Origin: Ctena decussata
Taxonomy: Eukaryota > Mollusca > Bivalvia > Lucinida > Lucinidae
Direction of reading: 5' to 3'
DNA length: 64,000 bases
NCBI GenBank assembly: GCA_963989385.1
Contig: OZ022508.1
Location: 29,286,166 to 29,350,165, forward strand
How positions within the stretch are numbered: the stretch's first letter is position 1; every line of letters starts with the position of its first letter. Below are positions 1 through 10,489 of the stretch, one piece after another. The notes beneath the pieces are model-generated. The model did not search any database and was not told where the DNA came from. It worked only from the letters and a program-made list of their open reading frames with translations. A program made the position numbers and the translations under genes.

Positions 1-379
1 AGTCTCGCAGTTAAACGTCTTGCACACTTGCAAGTGCACTAAAGGCAATGAAAAATATTTTGGGGAAAGACTTTTGACATTTGGCTGTAGTGCAGCTAAA
101 ATGAAAATATCATAGATCAGAGACACAATGCCGCAAGCCTGCGGCGAAAAAGACTCAGAATACTTGGATGGTGGCTATTTCTAAAGGACATGTGCTACTT
201 TTAATGACTTTAGGGCAAGAAAGTTTAAATCGATATTCACGCCAAATTTCTAGATGTCTTATGTCGAATTGCTGCTTGGATGATCTTCGAATATAACCTG
301 ACCTCCACAGCTTCACAAAGGGAACACGTCTTTATAAGATTAAAGCATGAGAATATCAAATAGCTTGTATGTGTCTTAC
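1..379. other. Intron, homologous to the A-B spacer of the other cassettes
   Basis: No coding signal. The sequence aligns by eye with 3366-3744 and 9600-9983. Shared landmarks include a 'caagtctc-cag-taaaac-tcttgcacac' start, 'gacacaatgccgcaag', and 'cttcacaaagggaacacgtc' just below the exon. It is the start of a third A-to-B spacer cut by the window edge. Confidence 0.8.
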
Positions 380-556
380 TCTTTATTTCGCAGATTGGGT
401 TTGTTCCATTCCAGCTTCTGTTCTCCATACATGTTCGTTCTCTATCTCCCACCAGTGTATAACCAGGATGACAGCTGAATCTTGCAACTGAACGGTAAGT
501 CGTTCCAGAAGAAAACTCCACAGATCCATCTGGGGGCATCGCCAGGCTCCCGCAGT
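380..556 (-). CDS. Exon: sushi domain 8, cassette type A (copy A1)
   Basis: A 177-nt exon (59 residues), phase 1 to 1. The acceptor is GCATTTTTAG and the donor is AAGA|GTAAGAC. It starts DCGSLAMPPDGSVEF, with RSVARFSCHPGYTLVGD and ERTCMENRSWNGTNPIC. About seven residues differ from copy A2, more than A2 differs from A3, so this copy split off earlier or has diverged faster. The phase-1 end requires at least one more exon to the left of the window. By analogy with the other copies, a B-type sushi exon would be expected about 780 bp beyond the left edge. Confidence 0.94.
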
Positions 557-1762
557 CTAAAAATGCAGATGAAGTTTAAGAGGGCTGATGGTAGATTGAC
601 AAAGCAAACGAGTCACACTGCTAAAATACAGGCTGCTTACATACTTCCAGATATACTCGGTCACAAAAGTAATGATACCAATTATTGGCCATATTTACAA
701 TGCACCCAATGCATACTGGAGTATATTAAGGCTCAAGTATGTCTGGGGAGACGCCGAGAAATATAATGCTTAGAATATCGCCAACCTATACTTTTCTTCA
801 TAAGATTTATCTGGCACTATTCGATAGAATCAAATTTGAATGCAGCATATCGCTGCGCATGCGCAAAAATAAATTTTATATTGCGAAGAAATGTCAACAA
901 TATAGAACCTCGAAAAACACTGTAAATGTTCAATATCATGTACTCAGGCTTTACATGCGAGGTTTAAATTCTTCAAACTTTCAGTCTACCTCCCTTTGAA
1001 TGAAACATAGATGAATTGCCATTTTCAAGGTGTCATTATTACTGTACCTGCTCGTCATTTTTTTCAAAATTTCTTCATAAACAGTTTTGTTATGTCATTG
1101 GTTTTAGAGGATAAAGATAAAATTGCAAGAAACATTACGCGCCCCTAGCCAATACGATTTTAAATTCCTATAGAAACCCCATTGAATGTGGCATTTAAAA
1201 CAGTCTTTAATCTTAGTTTCGTCCTTTGAGGTCAGAGGGTATATTCTGAAAAAATTGAAACTTTAGACTGATGTAGACTCTTATTCTACACCATCGTCTT
1301 TTATATTATTTGGACCCCTTTTTGATACTACGTCACTCTTTGAAAAAAACTGCTTAATTAAAATTAAGAAATTTCAGTATGTTTTTGTCTGGTTTCGTCA
1401 CCAGATATTGTCAGGTCCACTGGTGAGGCTTTATCAGCCGAAACTACGTATTCTAACCACTGTTGCTTTTCGGAATGTATTCTCTGCTCTTGAAGGAACT
1501 CTTTAAGACTTTAATTTGAAGGAATCTGAGTTGTGGTTTAAATTCTCGCATCAGAAGGAATCAAATGTCAAATTCTTTCGCATGCACTTATGCTTAAGGC
1601 CTGCTCTAGTGTATGACGCACAGAATCTGGGAAATCATTTTTCACATACCAACTTTAAAGGACTATGAACTTGAGCAAATTTAATGATATTACTCTTCGA
1701 AAATGACAAAATACCCAATGAATATTCAAACGACCCTTGTAATCTGTGTTGTCTTACAAAAA

Positions 1763-1800
<38 letters not shown>

Positions 1801-2092
1801 AACAACAACATTCGAATAAATCTGTCAAATAAGCACATGTATTCTCTTTTGAAATAAGAAAAACCTAAATGTTCATAATGTTTGAAGTTCTCATGGCAAA
1901 TTAAGGAATTTCGTGTATAGGAACTCTTTTGACACAGTATATATAAAAGCATTATAGTTTCGTTAATTTTAGATATTGAAATTACTATCATGATAAACAT
2001 TATGTCGCATGAGAGCGTCAAAAGAATCAGTCTACTCAATGGTGGATAAATAAAAACAACCTATGCTAGTTTTAATGTTTACGGCAAGGTGA
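557..2092. other. Intron between sushi exons B2 and A1
   Basis: Non-coding. It aligns with 3922-4467 plus 5821-6559 (the same intron in the middle copy), with landmarks such as 'ctgcgcatgcgcaa', 'cagtctacctccctttgaat', 'ttatattatttggacccc' and 'gcctgctctagtgtatgacgc'. It includes a poly-A run at about 1765-1799, which is an AAC/CAA-rich stretch in the other copy (6280-6315). Open frames here are repeat or homopolymer artefacts. Confidence 0.75.
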
Positions 2093-2375
2093 GGCGCCGT
2101 GATCGAATGGTTAAGGACACTCCTTTACGGTGCAGAATGTCGCAGGAAGGTCGTGGGATCACGCACCGGATTCGCCACCCGACGACTGGAAAATTCTCTC
2201 TCGCACCCAAGCAATAATTATGTACCTGCTTCGAATCAGGGGAGGATATGGCAGCGAAAGGAGACGGATGGGATCCGTCTTCATATGCTGTGCCCAAGAC
2301 ACAGTGGGCCTCCAATCCCCACTGCCCCTACGGCTATAGGCTATGGGAAACCTTTACCAAAGGCAAGGAAAGTGT
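2093..2375 (+). mobile_element. tRNA-derived SINE, copy 1
   Basis: The head ggcgccgtgatcgaatgg resembles the 5' end and A box of a Ser/Leu-type tRNA, and ggtcgtgggatc at 2149-2160 sits where a B box belongs. A tRNA-unrelated body follows and ends near ggcaaggaaagtgtaatcg. It is matched along its length by 8365-8652 at the equivalent place in the next cassette. It was therefore inserted before the cassette was duplicated and is not two independent hits. A degenerate tRNA pseudogene is the alternative. Confidence 0.6.
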
Positions 2376-2593
2376 AATCGAGATTCAAGTCATTCATTTC
2401 TAGATTTCTTGTATGGAATTGCTGCCAGGAAAATCTACTCTAACATCCAAAGCTTCACATACGGCACACAAACGTATTTATTTTAGAAACAACAATAACC
2501 GTTTTTATAAAATTATGATATTTGCCATATGAATAACCGTTTTTATAATATTATGATATTTCCATTATAGATAAAAGTTAAAGCAGTCCATAC

Positions 2594-2770
2594 TTTTTAT
2601 TTCGCAGATTGGGTTAGTTCCATTCCAGCTCGTGTCTTCCATACAAGTACGTTCTCTGTCTCCCATCAGTGTAAAGCCGGGGTGACAACTAAATCTGGCT
2701 ACAGAGCGGTAGGTCGTTCCAGAAGAATAATCAACAGACCCATTTAACGGTTGAGGAAGGCCAACACAGC
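2594..2770 (-). CDS. Exon: sushi domain 7, cassette type B (copy B2)
   Basis: A 177-nt exon (59 residues), phase 1 to 1. The acceptor is TACATTTAG and the donor is AAAA|GTATGGA. It starts SCVGLPQPLNGSVDYSSG, then RSVARFSCHPGFTLMGD and ERTCMEDTSWNGTNPIC. The NGS and NGT sites are both present. Compared with type A exons, the first 17 residues differ at about eight positions while the last 42 differ at only four. Confidence 0.95.
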
Positions 2771-3744
2771 CTAAATGTATAAACAAGACGAATGTTGTTT
2801 CAGTTTGCAGATACTGTAAATGCAAACTGTTAACGTTATGTCAGTATTTGTCAAATATACTCAAGCAAAAATAGATAAAGCGTCATAACTACAATAATAG
2901 CTCTAAGAGGAGCTTAAGATTAAAAATTTTAATTTGCATTTAACTTATGATATACAGCCTAGTGTCAAAGGTCTTTCCCCAAAAATATATTTTCCATAGA
3001 CTTCAATGCATTTCAAGTGTGTGGGGATTGTTGCTGTAGCAATACTGCTTATAATATGATATTTAATTTGATATGTTTAGAAACAGCAATACATTTGGCA
3101 ACATCTGATAATTTTTATTCGAACTCTAATTAATTATTCTTTAAGAATATGCATTTATAGGTAATACAAATACTTTTTCGGCAAAGTTTGGACAACCACA
3201 TCATTGACGTCAATAGAAAACTGCATTTCTGAAAATTTTGTTGAAGTTCAAATACTTGTGGTTCAATTGTGAGTAGGTTTAGGGCAAGCTAAAATTGTTT
3301 TATATTGCAGCTATAATTCAGGTTTTTTAAACATACAAAAATTATTATGAACATTTGAACACAAGTCTAACAGTAAAACGTCTTGCACACCGGCAAATGC
3401 ATTAAAGTCAATAGAAAATATTTTGTGGAAATAATTTTGACACTTGGCGGTAGTACAGCTAAGATGAACATATCATTGGTCACAGACACGATGCCGCAAG
3501 TCGGCGGCAGAAAAGTCTGAGACTACTTGGATGATGGCTATTTCTAAAGTACATGTGCTACTTTTAATGACTTTAGGGCAAGGAAATCTAATTCGATATT
3601 CACGCCAATTGTCTAGATGTCTTATATCGAATTGTTGCCTGGATGATCTTTGAATATCTAGTTTGACCGCCACAGCTTCACAAAGGGAACACGTCTTTAC
3701 AAGATTGAAACATAAAAATTGCAAATAGTTTGTGTGTATCATAC
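2771..3744. other. Intron between sushi exons A2 and B2
   Basis: Non-coding, 974 bp. It is the counterpart of 9006-9983 (979 bp) with frequent small substitutions. Shared stretches include 'agtgtcaaaagtctttcccc', 'gtgtggg-tttgctgtagcaa' and 'ggcggtagtacagctaa'. Within the intron, 'tcaaaggtctttccccaaaa' and 'attttgacacttggcggtag' suggest older internal repetition. No independent feature was seen. Confidence 0.75.
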
Positions 3745-3921
3745 TCTTTATTTCGCAGATTGGGTTAGTTCCATTCCAGCTTTTGTCTTCCATACATGTA
3801 CGTTCTCTATCTCCCACCAGTGAATAACCAGGGTGACAGCTGAATCTTGCAACTGAACGGTAGGTCGTTCCAGAAGAAAACGCCACAGATCCATCTGAGG
3901 GTACAGCCAGGCCCCCACAGT
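3745..3921 (-). CDS. Exon: sushi domain 6, cassette type A (copy A2)
   Basis: A 177-nt exon (59 residues), phase 1 to 1. The acceptor is CATTCTTAG and the donor is AAGA|GTATGAT. It starts DCGGLAVPSDGSVAF, with RSVARFSCHPGYSLVGD and ERTCMEDKSWNGTNPIC. All sushi core residues are kept. It sits 1,151 bp before the next B exon, almost the same as the A3-B3 distance (1,155 bp). Its own upstream intron is swollen by two transposons. Confidence 0.95.
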
Positions 3922-4467
3922 CTAAGAATGCAGATGAAGTTTTAGAGGGCTGATGGCAGATTGGCAAAGCAAAAGAGTCACACTGTTTAAATATAGGCTG
4001 CTTACATACTTCTTTATATACTCGGTCACAAAAGTAAAGATACCAATTATTGGCAATATCTTCAAGGAACCCAATGCATATTGGCGTTAACTAATCTCAA
4101 GTATGTTTGGGGAGACGCCGAGAAACAAAATGCTCAGAAAATCGTCAACGTATACTTTTCTACATGAGAGTTATCTGGCACTATTCGGTAGATTCTAATT
4201 GGGATGCACCTCGTTGCTGCGCAAGCGCAGGAATACATTTTGTATTGCGAAGAAATGTCCACAATAGAGGAACATCGAGCAACGCTGTAAATGTTTAATT
4301 TCATGTAGTCAGGCTTTACATGCGAGGTTAGAATTCTTCAAACTTTCAGTCTACCTCCCTTTGAATAAGAAATAGATGAAGTGCCATTTTCAAGGTATCA
4401 TAAAAACTGTACCTGTTCGTCTTTTTTCAAAATTACTTCATAAACAGTTTTGTTATGTCATTGGTTA
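3922..4467. other. Intron of middle cassette, left of transposon
   Basis: Non-coding. It aligns with 557-1100 and with 10161-10490 (for example 'gatgcacctc-ttgctgcgca' near 4204 and 10444). It ends at the TIR element that starts at 4468. Confidence 0.75.
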
Positions 4468-5820
4468 TACGAGGGGCATTTCAGAAATAACGTAAATGAG
4501 TCTGCCATTCCTTGGACTGTTGACCGATTTTTGAAATTTATGTCTTAACTTTAAGGTTTACATATCACCCAATGGCTTTTACTAAAATAATTTGTGTCAA
4601 TGGTATTTTCTTCAAAATATGCCTTGCAAAATGGTGTAAGGGTATGGACACTGAGTGGAAACGGAGGGAATATTTATGTGAAGACAAATTCATATTTCTT
4701 AACTCTGAAAAACAAGCAGCTCTGGATTGATACCTATATTATGTTATACTAAAAATATTCCAATATGAAAACCATTGTATCAGCTTTCCTAAAACATAAG
4801 AATTGCCTCGCAAAGTAGGCTAATTATAGAACAATTCGCATTTCTGATGACGTAACTTCCTGTGCTTAATTGAAATGTAAAGTAAGCTGTTTAAACGATG
4901 GTACTGAGGTCAATTTAAGTGAAAATGAATGTTTTATGATAGTTGTGAAACAAAAAATAAATAAAATTTAATTCGTCATCCTTGTTTGCTGTTATAAAAT
5001 AATGTTTTACAGTACTTTATGCTCTTTTGTCACTGGCCTACCTGATTTTTTACGATAAGTTTCCCCACCCACCAACATATTTCAATGTCAGTATATCATA
5101 TAAATAACAAGTTTTGCATGTCTTTATGTATGAATTCTGTTTTCAATATGTCTTTCTAACTTTTGGCATTAAGCAAAATTAAATATATCTAGCCTGTGTT
5201 TTTATTAGAAGATAATTTCTTTATATTGTTATGTATCTTACATAAATTGCTGCTACTTCACGGCTTCCGGTGTGGAGTTTGCGCACGTATCATCCAGTTT
5301 CATCAGTGATTTGATGCCAGCCGATACAAAATCTAATGACCTAATCATTTCAGTATAAAATGCCTGTCATTTGTTGAAATTGGATGTGAATAAGTCAAAA
5401 ATCTGAATTTGTTGGTATAAGGCATTTATAGTATCTTTGCATTTAGAACCAAATAGCAGAGAAAAAAATCTCGTTTATTATGTTACTGGTGTCAAATCTG
5501 GAAACGATTTCTGTATAACTTTCTTATTTTACATTTAAAGGACAGTATTACGTGTTTCTTCATTAGAATATATCATTTCCTCATTGATAAAACATCAACA
5601 GAACAAAAGAGACTTTCAGTAAAAATGTACAGTTTCCAGTATCCACACCCTTATGACGTATGGCACGTGCGTTCATGAATGAGTAACTTAGAAATTCTTT
5701 TAACGCATACCATTATAAAGCACATGAATTTTTCTTTCCAATGATATATAAAACCACTGCTAAATATCAGACAATAGACTACCCTGAGATCATTTACATT
5801 ATTTCTGAAATGCCCCTTAG
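4468..5820. mobile_element. Non-autonomous TIR element in an intron (Tc1/mariner-like)
   Basis: Inverted ends of about 28 bp: the left is TA-CGAGGGGCATTTCAGAAA and the right, read inverted, is TA-AGGGGCATTTCAGAAA. Both continue through TAAyGTAAATGA. A TA dinucleotide flanks each side, as expected for Tc1/mariner insertion. The 1.35-kb interior has no transposase frame. The neighbouring cassette (around 1100-1290) lacks it and has about 190 bp of other intron sequence there, so the insertion was accompanied by local loss or occurred in a variant copy. The interior carries the CCCCACCCACC motif also seen near 20813, 27938, 41007 and 42880. Confidence 0.8.
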
Positions 5821-6559
5821 ATCATTGTCTTTTATATTATTTGGACCCCTTTTTGTTACCACGTCGGTCTTTGAAACAACTGCCCAATTAAAATTCAGAC
5901 ATTAAGGTATGCTTTTGTCTGGTTTCGTCACCACCTTTTGTCAAGGTCACTGATGAGGCTTTATCAGCCGCAACTGGTCCATGTTTCTTCTTCAGAATGT
6001 ATTCTCTGCTCTTGAAGGATCTCTTTAAGATTTTAATTTGAAGAATCTGAGTTGTGATTTAAATTCTCGCATCAGAAGGAATCAAATGTCAAATTCTTTT
6101 GCATGCAGCCATGCTTGAGGCCTGCTCTAGTGTATGACGCACAGAATCTGGGAAATCATTTTTCATAAACCAACTTTAAAGGACTTTGAAGTTGAGCAAA
6201 TTTAATGATATTACTCTTCGAAAATTGACAAATTACCCCATGCATGTTCAAACGACCCGTGTAACCTGTGTTGTCTTACAACAACAACGACAACAAAACA
6301 ACAACAACAAAAAGCAAATTAATCAGTTAAATAAGTATATGAATGCTCTTTTGAAATAAGAAAAACCTAAATGTTCATAACTTCTGCAGTTCTCATGGCA
6401 AATTAAGGAATTGCATGCATGTGAACCTTTTTTGACACAGTATATATAAAGGCATTACAGTTTCGTTAAGTATTGAAATTACTATCATGATTGACATTAT
6501 GTCGCAAGGGAGCGTCAAAAAATCAGACAACTCAATGATGGATATCAAAACATACCATA
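5821..6559. other. Intron of middle cassette between two transposons
   Basis: Non-coding. It aligns with 1290-2060 ('tttatattatttggacccct', 'gcctgctctagtgtatgacg', 'gacacagtatatataaa'). The tract of CAA repeats at 6280-6315 corresponds to the poly-A run at 1765-1799. Confidence 0.75.
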
Positions 6560-8334
6560 TCCCAGCTAACAAAATAACGCCGTCGCAACGTTTGTGTAAC
6601 GTTGTATTTTGGTTATCAAAACGTTTGGATGTGAGGCTTTATGTAAGCATTTTGGCTGGTTTCTTTTTGGATTTTTAAACGTTTTCATGTAACGTTGCAA
6701 AAGACTTTCCTGCAACCTTTGAACAACCTCTCAGCTAATTTGCCACAATCTTTTGACAACCTATCAGGTACCTTACCCAACTCTCTCAGGAACTTTGCTA
6801 CAACCTTTTGACAACCTCTTAGGCTTTGGCAACCTCTCAGAGGAGACACGTTTGAAAATTTGGACGAGGATGGACGGACGGACGACGGATACCTGCCTAT
6901 ACCTTTAGCTTCTCTATGAGCCTATGGCTCAGGTAAGCTAAAAAGAATATCCCTACCTGCCGGTCATACTTTATTTTTTTATCACAATCACACAATTTAT
7001 TTTCAGGCCTGAACAAAAGCAATATGCGCCCTCAATTGCTTTGAACTTAAAGGACTACAAATGTTGAGCTCGTGAGGACATAGGAAGCATTCGAAGTAAG
7101 ATCAGTACGGGTATGCAGCAGGCAAGAGAATAAAGTTTTTCAGTAACGTTGCAGAGAGGTTTCAAACGGTTCTCCATTCTGAATTAGGAAAGTTCAGTAA
7201 TGTTGCAGAAAGGTTTAAGAAAGAGTTCTCCGTTATGAATGAGTTTTGCAGTAACATTGCAGACAGGTTTTAGAAACAATTCTCTATTCAAATCTTTATT
7301 ATAAACTTAATTTAAAAACATAAAAGACAATAAATAATTTTAATTTCCAGATCTTGTTTTGAAAATTAAGAAAAAAATGAGTGTAACTTCCGATAATGAG
7401 GCTTCTCTGTATCCCTTGTATCTGGATGCTGGCACGCGCTCATTAAAGGGTGACAATTAAATGAAACATGATGAAAACGTTAGATTCTGTATTGCAGCTA
7501 AAATTACCTAACAAGCAAACAGATCGATCTGGAAAATATGCTTATTCATAACCTACATGTTATTATTGGAATGAATACTCGCATAAAATAGCTACATGTG
7601 TACCTGATTTGATTTCCAATTTCTTCCTTTGTTCAAAATTATAAATTTGAAAAGAAAGAAATGGTAGTTTTGTATTATTAATTTCGGCTTCAAAATTAGA
7701 TTTTCTTGGTACGCTTGCGTTAAATAAGCATTATTAAACTCATTTGACTTATCTTAGTAATGAAATTCGATTAAACACAATTGAGTTAGGAATTGCGAAA
7801 ATTTTAAATACGAAACTGTGGTGAAATTATCTACCACGTGCTCTAAAGGATTTAGCCAACGACGAAAACATTGTGTCCAGAAAGATCGTATTCAAATAAA
7901 ATCACGGATAAGAGCTGTTGTTTTCCCTCTCTGTCTGTGTCAAGACTCTTGTAATCCTAACCAAACACCTTTAATTTACCTATATTTACATAACTAAGAA
8001 GGCTCGTGCAGCTCATTTAAAATAGGTTGACACCCATCGAAAACAAGGAAACACACATTTCAGGATGAAAAGGAACCTTCATATTCTTTAAAATGATGTG
8101 AGATGCATTCCGTACATTATATCAGATATTCAGAATATCACCAATGGGAAACGCTTATTAGGGTCGAAAAACATAACGTTGCAGCAACGTTCATAAATTT
8201 TCTCCTCCAACTATACCCTGGAGCGTGGAACATGTTCAAACGTTGTTGAAATAACGTTTACTTTACGTTGTTTTTAATCGACCATTCATTCAACCAAACA
8301 CAAACGTTGTGGTAACGTTTTTTGTTAGCTGGGA
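6560..8334. mobile_element. Non-autonomous TIR element with internal repeats
   Basis: The ends are inverted: left TCCCAGCTAACAAAAtAACG, right CGTTTTTTGTTAGCTGGGA. Both continue into 'caacgtttgtg' stretches. The cassette copy at about 2062 reads 'aacctatgctag' with no insert, against 'accatat [element] atgctag' here, so target duplication is AT or TAT. The interior has a TTGCAGaaAGGTTT-type tandem array (7140-7290). It also has a stranded pearl-like right end (ggacggacggacgacgg, then ggctcaggtaagctaaaa) at 6860-6945. No transposase frame was seen. Confidence 0.8.
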
Positions 8335-8364
8335 TGCTAGATTTTAATGGTTACGGTAAGATGA

Positions 8365-8652
8365 GGCGCCGTGATCGAGTGGTTAAGGACACTCGGTTAT
8401 GGTGCAGAAAGTCGCCGGAAGGTTGTGAGATCGCGCACAGGATTCGCCACCCGACAACTGGAAACTTCTCTTTGTCAACCAAGCAATAGTTGTGTACCTG
8501 TTTCGAATCAGGGAAGGATATCGCAGCGAAAGGAGAGGGATGGGCTCCGCCTTTCATATGCTGTGCCCAAGACACAGTGGGTCTCTAATCCCCACTGCCC
8601 GTACGGCTACTAGGCTATTGAAAACCTTTACCAAAGGCAAAGAAAGTGTAAT
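8365..8652 (+). mobile_element. tRNA-derived SINE, copy 2
   Basis: Same element as at 2093-2375, in the same place of the next sushi cassette. The A-box-like tgatcgagtgg is slightly closer to the tRNA consensus than in copy 1. The B-box-like site ggttgtgagatcgcg is more decayed. It probably came along with the cassette duplication. Confidence 0.6.
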
Positions 8653-8828
8653 CGAGATTCACGCCCTTTAATTCAAGATTTTTTACATTGAATTGCCGCC
8701 AGGAAACTGTACTCTAACCTCCACAGCTTCACAACGTAACACAAACGTGTTTATTTTAGAAACAACAGTAACGGTTTTTATAAAATTATGATATTTGCCA
8801 TATGAATAACAGGTATAGCATTCAATAC

Positions 8829-9005
8829 TTTTTATTTCGCAGATTGGGTTGGTTCCATTCCAGCTCGTGTCTTCCATACAAGTACGTTCTCTGACTCCCA
8901 CCAGTGTAAAGCCGGGGTGACAACTAAATCTGGCTACAGAGCGGTAGGTCGTTCCAGACGAATAATCAACAGACCCTCTTAACGGTTGAGGAAGGCCAAC
9001 ACAGC
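8829..9005 (-). CDS. Exon: sushi domain 5, cassette type B (copy B3)
   Basis: A 177-nt exon (59 residues), phase 1 to 1. The acceptor is TACATTTAG and the donor is AAAA|GTATTGA. It starts with the split codon A|GC (Ser) then CVGLPQPLRGSVDYSSG, followed by RSVARFSCHPGFTLVGV and ERTCMEDTSWNGTNPIC. Against copy B2 it has three residue changes (N to R, M to V, D to V). The N-to-R change removes the NGS glycosylation site that B2 has. The four cysteines and the Trp are intact, so there is no sign of decay. Confidence 0.95.
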
Positions 9006-9983
9006 CTAAATGTATAAACAAGACGAATGAGGTTTCAGTTTGCAGATACTGTAAATGCAAACTGTTTACGTTAAATCAGTATTTGGCAAATATACTCAAG
9101 CGAAAATAGTAAAAGCATCATAACTATAATAATAGCTGTAAGAGGAGCGTAAGTTTAAAGATATTAATTTGCATTTAACCTATGATATACAGCCGAGTGT
9201 CAAAAGTCTTTCCCCAAAAACATGTTTTCCATAGACTTCAATGCATTCTCAAATGTGTGGGAATTTTGCTGTAGCAATACTGCTTATTATATCATATTGA
9301 ATTTGAAATGATTAGAAAGGACAATGCCTTTGAAAACATAAAATAATTTTTATTCGAACTCTAATTAACTATTTTTTTAGAAATATGCTTTTATAGGCAA
9401 CATCAGTACTTTTTTGGCAAATTTTGGACAAGGTCACTATTGACGTCGGTATGAAACTGCATTTTTTAAAATGTTGTTGAAGTTTAAATACTTGTAGTTT
9501 AATTCTGAGTTGGTTAAGGGCAAGCTAAAATTGTTTTTTGTATTGCAGAAATCTTTAAGGGTTTTAGGCATACAAAAATTATTGTGAAATTTTGAACGCA
9601 AGTCTCACAGTAAAACTTCTTGCACACTTGCAAATGCACTAAAGTCAATGGAAAAAATATTTTTGGGAAAGACTTTTGACACTTGGCTGTAGTGCAGCTA
9701 AGATGAAAATATCATAGATCACAGACACAATGCCGCAAGCCAGCGTCGAACAAGTCTCAGACTACTTGAATGATGGCTATTTTAAAAGGATATAAGCTAC
9801 TTTGAATGACTTTAAGGCAAGGAAATTTAAATCGATATTCACGCCAATTGTCTAGATGTCTTATATTGAATTGTTGCTTGGGTGATCTTTGAATATCTAG
9901 TCTGACCTCCACAGCTTCACAAAGGGAACACGTCTTTATAATATTAAAGCATGAAAATATCAAATACTTTGTGTGTATCATAC
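9006..9983. other. Intron between sushi exons A3 and B3
   Basis: Non-coding counterpart of 2771-3744. The outer thirds align well; the middle contains small indels. No separate feature. Confidence 0.75.
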
Positions 9984-10160
9984 TCTTTATTTCGCAGATT
10001 GGGTTAGTTCCATTCCAGCTTTTGTCTTCCATACATGTACGTTCTCTATCTCCAACCAGTATATAACCAGGGTGACAGCTGAATCTTGCGACTGAACGGA
10101 AGGTCGTTCCAGAAGAAAACGCCACAGATCCATCTGAGGGTAAAGCTAGGCCTCCGCAGT
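9984..10160 (-). CDS. Exon: sushi domain 4, cassette type A (copy A3)
   Basis: A 177-nt exon (59 residues), phase 1 to 1. The acceptor is CATTCTTAG and the donor is AAGA|GTATGAT. It starts DCGGLALPSDGSVAF and continues with RSVARFSCHPGYILVGD, ERTCMEDKSWNGTNPIC: four cysteines, one Trp and an NGT site. It differs from copy A2 (3745-3921) at only three residues. The flanking introns also match the other cassette copies: upstream to about 10490, where pearl-like repeat DNA begins, and downstream through 9006. Confidence 0.95.
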
Positions 10161-10489
10161 CTAAGAATGCAGATGAAATTTTAGAAGGCTGGTGGCAGAT
10201 TGACAAAGCAAACGAGAAACACTATTTAAATACAGGTTGCTTACATACTTCCATATATACTCGGTCACAAAAGTAACGATACCATTTATTGGCCAAATTT
10301 TAATGGAAGCTAATGCATATTGGAGTTAAATAGGCTCAGGTATGTGCGGGGAGACACTGAGGAACAAAATGCTCAGAAAATCGTCAACTTATACTTTTCT
10401 ACAAAAGAGCTATCCGGCACTATTCGATAGAATCTAATTGGAATGCACCTCATTGCTGCGCATGTGAAGAAATGTCCACAATATAGGAA

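Noticed and set aside
1635..2039. 134-residue minus-strand open frame
   Set aside because: It reads through the poly-A/T tract at 1765-1799 (a long phenylalanine run) in an intron that is homologous to a non-open stretch in the next cassette.
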